From Desulfurococcales archaeon (GTDB lineage Archaea > Thermoproteota > Thermoprotei_A > Sulfolobales > NBVN01), in NCBI GenBank assembly GCA_023255965.1, contig JAGDWE010000003.1, positions 1 through 7,796 of the forward strand: 7,796 nucleotides of DNA, given 5' to 3'. The notes beneath the pieces are model-generated. The model was given only the letters and a program-made list of their open reading frames with translations, searched no databases and was not told the origin of the DNA. Made by a program: the position numbers and the translations under genes. Shown here piece by piece: positions 1 to 5,983 of this stretch (its first letter is position 1; every line of letters starts with the position of its first letter).

Positions 1-200
1 CCCAAGGTAGCTGAAACAACGAAAGCGACCTAGCTAATGGACACGGACAACCACTCCGCTTCGTCGGACAATGCCTTGACGTTCACCATCGCACACTAGG
101 GGCTGAGGCCCCCGCTTGAGGGCTGGGCTCAGGGCTGAGTTCACCCAATAGTTCACACCCACACCAATTAGGAGTGAACCGCGGGGCTAATAAGGGCTAG
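1..200. other. GC-rich stretch without a gene; possible structured RNA
   Basis: No convincing reading frame exists on either strand; the longest ATG-started one I found is 19 codons. Bases 95-190 are far richer in G and C than the protein genes nearby and are self-complementary. GGGGC (99-103)/GCCCC (108-112) is a hairpin, CCCCGC (110-115) can pair with GCGGGG (181-186), CTCA (128-131) with TGAG (136-139), and GTTCAC (151-156) with GTGAAC (174-179). In AT-rich thermophile genomes such islands are often non-coding RNAs. I looked for RNase P RNA, SRP RNA and 5S rRNA signatures and recognised none, so the identity is open. It may also be the processed trailer of the adjacent tRNA transcript or the end of something outside the window. 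Confidence 0.25.
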
Positions 201-276
201 CGGGCCCGCCGGGATTTGAACCCGGGTCCTCCGGCTCCGGAGGCCGGCGCTCTTTTCCTGGCTGAGCTACGGGCCC
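201..276 (-). tRNA. tRNA-Arg (anticodon CCG)
   Basis: A complete cloverleaf reads on the minus strand. The acceptor arm GGGCCCG pairs perfectly with CGGGCCC. The D stem is GCTC/GAGC with an 11-nt loop. The anticodon stem CCGGC/GCCGG encloses loop CTCCGGA, giving anticodon CCG (238-240), which reads the arginine codon CGG. The variable region is 5 nt, and the T stem CCGGG/CCCGG encloses loop TTCAAAT. The discriminator is G at 201 and no CCA is encoded, so CCA must be added after transcription. There is no intron. All stems are GC pairs except one A-T in none but the D arm region, as expected for a hyperthermophile. Confidence 0.95.
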
Positions 277-308
277 TAAGAGCTCATGTAATTTAATCTA
301 ATTTGATC

Positions 309-318
309 CTTTAAATTC
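309..318 (-). promoter_or_regulatory. Probable TATA box of the tRNA-Arg gene
   Basis: The minus strand reads GAATTTAAAG, centred about 37 nt before the first tRNA base. An archaeal start site about 26 nt downstream would fall near position 287 and leave a 10-nt leader for RNase P to remove. A second AT-rich stretch (about 288-304) lies too close to the tRNA to work in the usual geometry. The call rests on sequence and spacing only. Confidence 0.45.
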
Positions 319-324
319 CTAACC

Positions 325-384
325 GGATTCAGTGTTCGAGTCCTTAATCATCGACTCATATTAATTTAATTGCTCATCATTTCC
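325..384 (-). ncRNA. Box C/D guide sRNA, predicted to direct 2'-O-methylation of tRNA C56
   Basis: Read on the minus strand: box C ATGATGA (374-380), a 14-nt spacer, a degenerate D' ATGA (356-359), a degenerate C' TCGATGA (348-354), a 15-nt guide, and box D CTGA (329-332). The flanks GGA (382-384) and TCC (325-327) can form a short terminal stem. The sequence before box D, AAGGACTCGAACA, is antisense to the tRNA T-arm consensus GTTCGAGTCC. By the box D plus 5 rule the fifth base upstream (G at 337) pairs exactly with C56. In Pyrobaculum this Cm56 mark is known to be made by a C/D sRNP rather than by aTrm56; that this RNA is the counterpart is inference. The D' guide is low-complexity and probably inert. 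Box C overlaps the feoC stop codon. The T-arm of the tRNA-Arg next door (TTCAAAT loop) matches only partly. Confidence 0.75.
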
Positions 385-610
385 TATAATTCTTTAATCT
401 GAATATCCTTAAATTATTAATGCATTCAGATTTAATACATGTCTTACCTAGTGGGCATACGTTGCATGCAGACTTATATTTATATTCAACTATCACGCCT
501 TCTGAGAGGAGCAGGCCTAGTATTAATTCCACCTCATGTTCCCCGATGTTTAAGTCCCTTGCTAGGTCGTAGGCGCTTACGTACTTCCTTGTCCTTAAAT
601 AGTCCAACAC
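377..610 (-). CDS. feoC: FeoC-like winged-helix protein with a four-cysteine motif
   Basis: This is a 77-residue protein directly downstream of feoB. The first ~45 residues look like a winged helix-turn-helix (VSAYDLARDLNIGEHEVE, then a short hydrophobic helix and GVIVEY). Residues 48-62 carry Cys-x2-Cys-x5-Cys-x4-Cys (CNVCPLGKTCIKSEC), the layout of FeoC proteins that bind an iron-sulfur cluster. FeoC partners with membrane FeoB; its exact role, whether gene control, redox sensing or protection of FeoB, is unsettled in the family. The GTG start at 608-610 trims the first helix. The same frame stays open upstream to an ATT at 632-634, 2 nt after the feoB stop, with GGTGG just ahead, and would add IPEDLLNK. 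I therefore suspect the true start lies near 634. The stop codon overlaps box C of the sRNA. The FeoC identity is strong from motif plus position. Confidence 0.8.
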   Translation of the reverse strand: MLDYLRTRKYVSAYDLARDLNIGEHEVELILGLLLSEGVIVEYKYKSACNVCPLGKTCIKSECINNLRIFRLKNYRK

Positions 611-636
611 CTTATTTAATAGGTCCTCAGGAATGA

Positions 637-2757
637 TTAAACCACCATTAACTTAACTATGTAGTAAGTCGTAAGGGACGTGACATACGCTATAACTGTC
701 ATAAGTAGTGCTTGAAGGGCGGTGAGCTTTAAGCTCTTACTCTCGCTATATTCCATCGCTACTGTGGCCATGCATGGTACATACATGTTAATGAATATAA
801 GCAATGCAATTACCTGAGGCATCGTTAGCTCTAGGGATGAGAGCGCCTCACCTATATCACTCGTCCCCTCAAGTATTGCCAGGGTCTCTAATACCGCCTC
901 CTTAGCTATGAATCCTTGAAGTAGTGCTGTTCCAATTTTCCATGAGGTATCCCCTATAATATCTAAAGGCTTAAGCATTGGCGCTAATGCCCTCCCAATC
1001 ACCCCATAAAGGCTTGCTTCAGGACTCGAAGTAAATCCGCCAGGGCCTACGTTCAGCAGCACCCATATAAAAACGCTTAATGAAAATATTATCAGGCCTG
1101 CCTTCCTAAGGAAGTGCTTAGTGTACTCCCAGCTAATCCACCAAACGATCCTAGGCTTAGGAATGTGAATCAGCGGCAACTCCAACACCAATTCGGGGGA
1201 TTCCGGGACTCTGTAAACGAACTTCCTAACAACGGAGGACGTGATTAAGTAGTAGAGTATACCTAAGGAGTATATGGAGATCAGTGTAAGCGTTTGAATC
1301 ACTGGCGATCTGAAGTACGCGGTGATGAATGCCATAGTAACTATTAACCTTGCCTGGCATGGAATGAACGGTGCCGCTAAGATGATCTCCTTTCTCTCTA
1401 CATCATCCAATGCAGTCCTACTGGACATTACCGCAGGCACATTACATCCGAGCCCTAGTATTAACGGATATATGGCCCTGCCAGATAGGCCGAACCTACT
1501 GAAGAGGTTGTGAAATCCTACAGCCATCCTTGGGGCCAACCCGCTATCCTCCAACAAAGCCATGAAGAGAGATGCTAGAAATATTAATGGAAGGAATGCT
1601 ACTACCGCACCTACACCAACTAATATCCCATCAGCTATGAATGATGAAAGCAGCTCGCTACCGGTTAATGATTCCTTAATGAGGCTTGATAATGCATCAA
1701 ACCCCCTACTTATAATCCCATTTAAACTATATTCCTCAATAAAGTCGGCTAGCCAATGCATATTTAACGATCTAAAGATGATATTTAATGGAAACCCACT
1801 ATTTATTGAGAATATCGCGAAAAAACCTACTAGAAGTATGAGTAAACTAATGATAGGGCCTATGGTAGGTCTCTGAATCACACGTCCAACAACGTCTATG
1901 AAATTGGCTCTGCCCTTAACCCTTACTACGACTTCATGAACTAAATCATTTATGTAATTATATCTGGAGCTGATTATTAGGTCTGCTGGATCCCTACCGA
2001 TACTACGTCTGACTGCCTCCCTAATTTTCTGGACGTCCTTGAGGACCTCTAGCTCATTGCCGGCCATTAATAGTTCCTCAAGCCTAGGATCGCCCTCAAG
2101 TAGCCTTATAGCTACCCATCGAGCGGGGTACCTACTAAGGACCTTAGACCTTGTTATTAGCTGAGAGACCTCATCTATGAATGGTTCAAGACCTCCGTAA
2201 TCTATTACTAACGCCTTATCCCTAGGTCTAATCCCTTTAACGAATTCGACTATAGTATCGAGTAATTCCCTAATGCCTACATTATTTATAGCTGATGTAG
2301 GTATTACAGGTACCCCAAGCAGGGAACGTAATTTGCTGAAGTTTATATGAATGCCCAACTTACTCATCTCATCTACCTTAGTGAAGGCTATCACTACATT
2401 AGGCGTTAACTCAAGTAATTGAAGTGGCAAGTAGAGGGAGCGCTCAGGCGCTGTTGAGTCAACTAACGCTATAATTAAGTTCGCCTCACCACCAATTAAG
2501 TACTCTCTACTGACGACCTCCTCAAGGGAAGATGCACTTAATCCGTAAATACCAGGTAGATCTACAAACCTTATCTTAATGCCCTTCCACTCCTTAAATC
2601 CCTCCTTAAGAGCTACCGTGGTCCCGGGCCAGTTAGATACGTGTGCTAACTCACCGGTTATGGCATTGAATAACGTGGACTTACCTACATTAGGGTTGCC
2701 TATAACCGCGACTGTGACATCGTACCTACTTAACCTACTTACCTGCTTACATCCCAT
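637..2757 (-). CDS. feoB: Ferrous iron transport protein B (FeoB)
   Basis: FeoB is the GTP-dependent Fe(II) importer of the cytoplasmic membrane. At 706 residues this one is within the family range. The N-terminal G domain has G1 GNPNVGKS (20-27), G2 Thr46/47 in NWPGTTV, G3 DLPG (66-69), G4 TKVD (126-129) and G5 SAINN. A helical spacer leads to about eight or more membrane segments from ~residue 290. Both gate repeats are present: GLGCNVPAVMSSRT with PCQARL in the first, AKEAVLETL with YVPCMATVAMEYSE in the second. The G4 box has Thr where Asn is usual, a possible change in nucleotide affinity. The ATG start has GGAG 8 nt upstream. It has its own promoter with an embedded operator, lies 192 nt after feoA, and is followed 26 nt later (2 nt if the ATT is used) by feoC, so feoB-feoC are probably cotranscribed. 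Confidence 0.97.
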   Translation of the reverse strand: MGCKQVSRLSRYDVTVAVIGNPNVGKSTLFNAITGELAHVSNWPGTTVALKEGFKEWKGIKIRFVDLPGIYGLSASSLEEVVSREYLIGGEANLIIALVDSTAPERSLYLPLQLLELTPNVVIAFTKVDEMSKLGIHINFSKLRSLLGVPVIPTSAINNVGIRELLDTIVEFVKGIRPRDKALVIDYGGLEPFIDEVSQLITRSKVLSRYPARWVAIRLLEGDPRLEELLMAGNELEVLKDVQKIREAVRRSIGRDPADLIISSRYNYINDLVHEVVVRVKGRANFIDVVGRVIQRPTIGPIISLLILLVGFFAIFSINSGFPLNIIFRSLNMHWLADFIEEYSLNGIISRGFDALSSLIKESLTGSELLSSFIADGILVGVGAVVAFLPLIFLASLFMALLEDSGLAPRMAVGFHNLFSRFGLSGRAIYPLILGLGCNVPAVMSSRTALDDVERKEIILAAPFIPCQARLIVTMAFITAYFRSPVIQTLTLISIYSLGILYYLITSSVVRKFVYRVPESPELVLELPLIHIPKPRIVWWISWEYTKHFLRKAGLIIFSLSVFIWVLLNVGPGGFTSSPEASLYGVIGRALAPMLKPLDIIGDTSWKIGTALLQGFIAKEAVLETLAILEGTSDIGEALSSLELTMPQVIALLIFINMYVPCMATVAMEYSESKSLKLTALQALLMTVIAYVTSLTTYYIVKLMVV

Positions 2758-2770
2758 ATCATTTACTCCA

Positions 2771-2796
2771 TAAAATTTAGATAGGTCTAAATTTTA
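2771..2796 (-). promoter_or_regulatory. Operator and promoter of feoB (DtxR-family site)
   Basis: This is a perfect 11-bp inverted repeat, arms TAAAATTTAGA (2771-2781) and TCTAAATTTTA (2786-2796), with spacer TAGG. A TATA-like CTTAAAATTT (minus strand, 2789-2798) overlaps its upstream arm and predicts a start site near 2768, just before the GGAG and ATG of feoB. Bound regulator would block both TBP and polymerase. The core AAATTTAGA-N4-TCTAAATTT is identical to that before dtxR, and its form resembles known DtxR/IdeR boxes. That the adjacent regulator binds here is inference. Confidence 0.85.
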
Positions 2797-2949
2797 AGTC
2801 TTACGCATTTAATTAAGCAGCCATTGATGTCTATGATAGCATTCATGCCTGAAGTTTCCTCGCCCCTTGAAGTAAAAGATGGCAGCTACTATGCCTCAAA
2901 TCATAGTTCATTGGTATTAGGGCAACATTATCTCAGGGGTCATGACGCT

Positions 2950-3198
2950 TCAGAAGCTGGTTGAAGTAGGTTCTTCAACTAAGACTTTATCAGCCATACC
3001 CTTGCCTAACGCTATTAACACGCCCCTAACCGAAATCACTATAGGTCCTCTATAGTTTTCGACGACCTCTACCTCAGTCCCCGGCGTTAGCCCCATCTGC
3101 ATCAACCTATATTGAAGGCCCCTGCCAGCAGCTATATCTACGACTTTAACCTTGGATCCCTTAGGTATAGTAGATAAAGGCTTAGGCATTTTAATCAC
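2950..3198 (-). CDS. feoA: Ferrous iron transport protein A (FeoA)
   Basis: FeoA is a small cytoplasmic SH3-like protein that assists FeoB. The 82 residues match the usual length (75-85). The family pattern is clear: a basic N-terminal strand (KGSKVKVVDIAAGRG), RLMQMGLTPGTEVEVV with the conserved Met-Gly-Leu-Pro-Gly turn, a central GPIVISVRG strand, and the terminal ALGKGMADKVLVE signature. The GTG start at 3196-3198 overlaps the dtxR stop by 4 nt (GTGA). An ATG three codons in (3187-3189), preceded by GTGA at a good distance, is an equally good or better start and would give the typical MPKPLS N-terminus. The overlap points to cotranscription and translational coupling with dtxR, so FeoA is probably under the dtxR operator. 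No separate operator precedes feoA. Confidence 0.93.
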   Translation of the reverse strand: MIKMPKPLSTIPKGSKVKVVDIAAGRGLQYRLMQMGLTPGTEVEVVENYRGPIVISVRGVLIALGKGMADKVLVEEPTSTSF

Positions 3199-3854
3199 TT
3201 CACGATGATTGCCTTAGCTGCATCCAACGGCAATTCGTAAACTCCTTTACTAGGGACTTCGATGACTATCTTATGGGGATACTTACCGATCACCCTAATC
3301 CTAGAGCCTAGATCCAGGCCTAATTCGCTAATAACCCTTAGTGCATGTATCAGCTCTCCTGCGATCCTTATAATCACTATCTCGCTACCTACATCTACGT
3401 CGCTGAGCCTTATTCCATCTAATCCAGCGTTATTAGCTGGGATGGCTATCTTATTGCCATGAGGGCACGTTACCGGGGAGCCTAGCTTAATATAGATTCT
3501 CTCGATTATCTCATCAGGCAAGTGCTCAAATAGATGGGCATAGACGTGCGAGTGTAGTAAGTCGATGTCGAGGAATGCTCTGAAGAAGACCTCTGCAATC
3601 CTATGTCTCCTAACAACGTACTTAACGACCTCTAAACCCTTATCAGTGAGGGACACACCCTTATATTTAACCCTTCTGATCAATCCCTTGGACTCTAGGC
3701 ATTTAATTACCTTAGACGCTGTCGCTGGAGTTACGCCTAGTTCTTTAGATATTAATGTAGTTTTAGCGTATCCGTAAACCTCTATTAACCTATATATGGT
3801 CGTTAGGTAGTCCTCCAAACCGCTATCTTCAACTCTTAACCTCATATCATCCAC
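3195..3854 (-). CDS. DtxR-family metal-dependent transcriptional regulator
   Basis: This is a 219-residue protein with the full three-part DtxR layout. A winged helix-turn-helix fills ~13-75 (LEDYLTTIYRL, then TPATASKVIKCLESKGLI and GVSLTDKG). A metal-binding and dimerisation domain follows at ~80-140, with RRHR (His84), His103, His107 and Glu110-His111, then CPHG (130-133). The last ~65 residues form an SH3/FeoA-like domain. By alignment His84, His103, Glu110 and His111 sit where DtxR uses its metal ligands; His107 replaces the DtxR cysteine, as is common in archaea. Position beside feoAB and the shared operator favour iron over manganese as corepressor, but that is inference. The GTG start sits about 27 nt after the TATA box, so the message is likely leaderless; an ATG at codon 4 is the alternative. 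It overlaps feoA by 4 nt. Confidence 0.94.
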   Translation of the reverse strand: MDDMRLRVEDSGLEDYLTTIYRLIEVYGYAKTTLISKELGVTPATASKVIKCLESKGLIRRVKYKGVSLTDKGLEVVKYVVRRHRIAEVFFRAFLDIDLLHSHVYAHLFEHLPDEIIERIYIKLGSPVTCPHGNKIAIPANNAGLDGIRLSDVDVGSEIVIIRIAGELIHALRVISELGLDLGSRIRVIGKYPHKIVIEVPSKGVYELPLDAAKAIIVK

Positions 3855-3855
3855 A

Positions 3856-3885
3856 ATAAATTTAGACTTATCTAAATTTATAAAT
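3856..3885 (-). promoter_or_regulatory. Operator and TATA box of the dtxR-feoA operon
   Basis: This is a perfect 11-bp inverted repeat, arms ATAAATTTAGA (3856-3866) and TCTAAATTTAT (3871-3881), with spacer CTTA. A TATA box (TTTATAAA region, 3877-3885) overlaps the upstream arm, and the predicted start site coincides with the GTG of dtxR. The repeat therefore fills the whole space between TATA and start codon, the classic arrangement for autorepression. It shares the 22-bp framework AAATTTAGA-N4-TCTAAATTT with the feoB site; only the four spacer bases differ. Confidence 0.85.
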
Positions 3886-3886
3886 C

Positions 3887-5053
3887 TTAGGCGAATAAAA
3901 GTAGGGTTGACGTAAAAGCTAAAACCAACACAACTATCGGAAGTAGACTTGGCATGTACATAAATATAAAACCGCCCATTATCGAACCCAAAATAGAACC
4001 CAGCTCACGCGATATGAAGTACCTCGATGTACCATATCCAGAAGAGGCATCCACGTAGATGTTGTATAGTGAGGCATTAATTAAAGTACCCAAGACCACT
4101 AAAGAAATCAGGTACGCCATCAATGAGTAGGTATTGTTAATTAATGGCAGCAAAGCTAGGAGAATTAAAGCCCTTGAAAATACTAGCAGGGCAGTTAATT
4201 TAGCGCTACACGATGCCGTCGGTAATATGAAAACCATGAGAATGGTTGCTATTAAGAACGCCACTCCCCAGGAAAGGTATATCCCGTGCAGACCTATAGA
4301 TGGCTTCATAATTAATGGTACTAAAACTGATATCAAATCGCTGAACATCACGTATAGCGACGTAGCTAGTAAGATCCTCTTTGAAGATATAGTCTCGCTA
4401 CCCCAAACCCTTTCAAAGAATTCATAGGCTTCTCTAGGCCTATGAAGATATAATACCGCGGTTGACGCCTTAATATACCTACTGATACTGCTTAATTCCT
4501 TATTAATTCTATACAGGCTACGTTCTAGATTGATTCCTACTCCAGGTAATAATATCATGAGCGACAAAGCAATTAAAGCAGTTACGTAGCAAATTAATGA
4601 AACACTCACAGCGCCAAATGCTGCCACTAAGAATAATACGCCCATTATAAGATTGGAAAGCACTCTAACTGATGAATTGATAGTATTCCAGTTAAAGTGG
4701 TCATAAATTTCAAGTATAGTCACAGACGCTGCTAGGTTAATAACCGCTAAGGTTAAAGCGTGTAGGGAATAGGCTATTAATCCGTTCACCTCATTAAGAT
4801 TATTAAGAAGGGTCGCTACGCTGATGGCGGTGATGCATGATATTAATGTGAGTAGCTTATTGTGGCCTTCATCAGCCAAACCACCCATCACATAGTTGGT
4901 TAGAATATATGTTAAACTCCAGCAGGCTGATAGGAACCCTAAGTACACGCTATCAACATTTAGATTGTAAGCTAAGTACGTATACAGGCCCGTATCAAGG
5001 AACTGAAGAATTCCTATTACCACCGTGATTAACACTAGCCACACTTTAGTCAC
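3887..5053 (-). CDS. MFS-like membrane transporter, substrate unknown
   Basis: This is a 388-residue, very hydrophobic protein with about 11-12 membrane segments arranged as two halves of roughly six. A cytoplasmic linker lies at about 172-224 (many charged residues, PREAYEFFERVWG). The loop after segment 2 carries GGLADEGHNK (57-66), a good match to major facilitator motif A (GxLaD....K). The length fits the superfamily. Nothing in the sequence tells the substrate. It ends 32 nt before dtxR in the same direction, but the dtxR promoter fills that gap and no TTTAGA-N4-TCTAAA site precedes this gene, so membership in the iron regulon is unproven. The GTG start lies ~7 nt after the predicted transcription start, suggesting a leaderless message. 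An export or metabolite uptake role is equally possible. Confidence 0.85.
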   Translation of the reverse strand: MTKVWLVLITVVIGILQFLDTGLYTYLAYNLNVDSVYLGFLSACWSLTYILTNYVMGGLADEGHNKLLTLISCITAISVATLLNNLNEVNGLIAYSLHALTLAVINLAASVTILEIYDHFNWNTINSSVRVLSNLIMGVLFLVAAFGAVSVSLICYVTALIALSLMILLPGVGINLERSLYRINKELSSISRYIKASTAVLYLHRPREAYEFFERVWGSETISSKRILLATSLYVMFSDLISVLVPLIMKPSIGLHGIYLSWGVAFLIATILMVFILPTASCSAKLTALLVFSRALILLALLPLINNTYSLMAYLISLVVLGTLINASLYNIYVDASSGYGTSRYFISRELGSILGSIMGGFIFMYMPSLLPIVVLVLAFTSTLLLFA

Positions 5054-5057
5054 TATG

Positions 5058-5116
5058 TAACAACTAGTCCGAAGGTAAAACTTTAAAAAAGTATCCCAGC
5101 AATCCCGAAGTTGTTA
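5058..5116 (-). promoter_or_regulatory. Promoter of the MFS-like gene with a flanking inverted repeat
   Basis: A TATA-like CTTTTTTAAAG (minus strand, 5081-5091) predicts a start near 5060, a few bases before the GTG. An 8-bp inverted repeat, TAACAACT (5058-5065) and AGTTGTTA (5109-5116), brackets the promoter with one arm at the start site and the other upstream of TATA. It could hold a regulator or may be chance; the TATA call is the firmer part. Confidence 0.4.
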
Positions 5117-5221
5117 TCCAATATTCATGAGGTTAAACCCGCTACTATATTAAGCTGACCAAGCACCCTTAAAATAGATTCGACATCAACATGATTAAGT
5201 GATTCCATAATGCAATCTAAA

Positions 5222-5425
5222 CTAGTGGTAGAGGCTCTGTCTTAGGAACGACAGTCTTACTATAAGAAGGTAATTATTAAACAATTTTATCACCTCCGCA
5301 TCACTATTACATGATACGTATTTATTCATCACCAACGACTTAAGCTTAGTATTTAACTCCTTACCTAGAAAGCTAATTACATCGTTGATTTCCATTAAAG
5401 GCATTAACTCGGAATTCACAACCAA
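5222..5425 (-). CDS. Unrecognised small ORF, possibly decayed
   Basis: This is a 67-codon frame starting at TTG, with no clear ribosome site or promoter. The product (for example MEINDVISFLGKELNTKLKS) is a helical, lysine-rich and leucine-rich stretch that I cannot assign. It follows the 5459-5692 frame by 33 nt in the same direction. The 3' end looks unsettled: another frame over the last bases reads VVPKTEPLPLV before a TAG near 5219, a more protein-like tail than the RQSLYH of this frame, which hints at a frameshift. The 5117-5221 stretch beyond it shows no further gene. It may be a remnant of an accessory gene; a toxin-antitoxin or similar small gene pair is conceivable but no motif supports it. 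Confidence 0.3.
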   Translation of the reverse strand: MVVNSELMPLMEINDVISFLGKELNTKLKSLVMNKYVSCNSDAEVIKLFNNYLLIVRLSFLRQSLYH

Positions 5426-5458
5426 CGCTTATGATGTATCATTGCTCCTTAAGTTCTC

Positions 5459-5717
5459 CTATAAATCGTTGCAATCCTTCCTTAGCTCATGCAATCTCAT
5501 TAGTGCTGGATCATCCGGTTTAACGTCCTTGCCTAGAGCCCTAGCTAGGGTGCACCTTAATGCGACTATCCCCTCCCTGATCTCCACCAACTTATCGAGC
5601 CATACCTTATAGAGCCTAGGCATTACCAAGGTCCTTAACATTATGCCTGTCGGCGAGGTATCAACCATCCACGTACTTAAATTCGTTGGCACTATGTATT
5701 TTAAACAATTCCTTCAT
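5459..5717 (-). pseudogene. Unrecognised small gene, probably frameshifted near 5665
   Basis: Two overlapping frames look like parts of one gene. A strong ribosome site (GGGGGAG) sits 6 nt before ATG 5715-5717, which opens MKELFKIHSANEFKYVDG and stops at 5661. The other frame is open from a GTG at 5692, without a ribosome site, to TAG at 5459 (77 codons) and gives a helical, charged C-terminal part (LYKVWLDKLVEIREGI, then ALGKDVKPDDPALMRLHEL). Joining them near 5661-5675 by a one-base shift would give one protein of about 85 residues. Alternatively the 77-codon frame stands alone and the 18-codon one is a leader peptide or chance. I recognise no family. The flanking sequence, low coding density and nearby large inverted repeat suggest decayed accessory DNA. 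Confidence 0.35.
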
Positions 5718-5797
5718 AAATATCTCCCCCTCAACGCCTGGGGAGTGCTTAATAACAACACTAACAACGTCACTAAGTTAAGTACCAAGGCAATCTA

Positions 5798-5866
5798 ATG
5801 CGTTTCCCGTTAACGGGATCACATGCATCTATGAGTATTCGCATCTACCGTTAACGGGGAATGCGT
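5798..5866 (+). repeat. Long inverted repeat with two copies of the palindrome CCGTTAACGG
   Basis: Arms of 19 nt at 5798-5816 and 5848-5866 surround a 31-nt loop. In RNA from the plus strand all 19 positions pair, three as G-U wobbles (5799, 5802 and 5805 against the other arm), whereas minus-strand RNA would have C-A mismatches there. Each arm ends in CCGTTAACGG, itself a perfect palindrome (5807-5816, extended to 12 bp at 5806-5817, and 5848-5857), with centres 41 bp apart. GCATCTA also occurs twice (5824 and 5841). It lies between fumC and the decayed ORFs. It could be a paired operator, a plus-strand hairpin RNA, a two-sided terminator or the residue of a small mobile element. Confidence 0.8.
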
Positions 5867-5983
5867 CATGAAAACGTATATCAATTAATTAACCCTACAT
5901 ATAGGGGGTTGACCAGGAAATCCGGAATACGCACTACTGAATGAGTGCTTCGTCCTCTCCCACATAATGCCGTTCATCAATAG

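Noticed and set aside
30..89. 19-codon minus-strand ORF beginning MVNVKALSDEAEW
   Set aside because: Too short, no ribosome site, lies in a GC-rich block more likely to be RNA or trailer.
331..346. GTGTTCGAGTCCTT on the plus strand looks like a tRNA T-arm fragment, as left by an integrated element
   Set aside because: No acceptor or other tRNA part adjoins it, no integrase gene is near, and the minus strand explains it better as the antisense guide of a C/D sRNA with boxes correctly placed.
1322..1876. Plus-strand open frames inside feoB
   Set aside because: Antisense shadows of a conserved gene whose own frame carries all family motifs.
2797..2949. Short minus-strand frames between feoA and feoB, including one reading IVAAIFYFKGRGNF
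   Set aside because: They have no proper start codon or are under 25 codons and show no match to known Feo-associated small membrane proteins.
2827..2964. Plus-strand ORF of 45 codons between feoB and feoA
   Set aside because: It lacks a ribosome site or TATA box, runs against all neighbours, overlaps the 3' end of feoA and resembles no family I know.
5890..5950. Small hairpins (CCCTA-CATA-TAGGG and GCACT/AGTGC) downstream of fumC as a terminator
   Set aside because: Archaeal terminators are mainly T-runs and no convincing T-tract follows on the minus strand.
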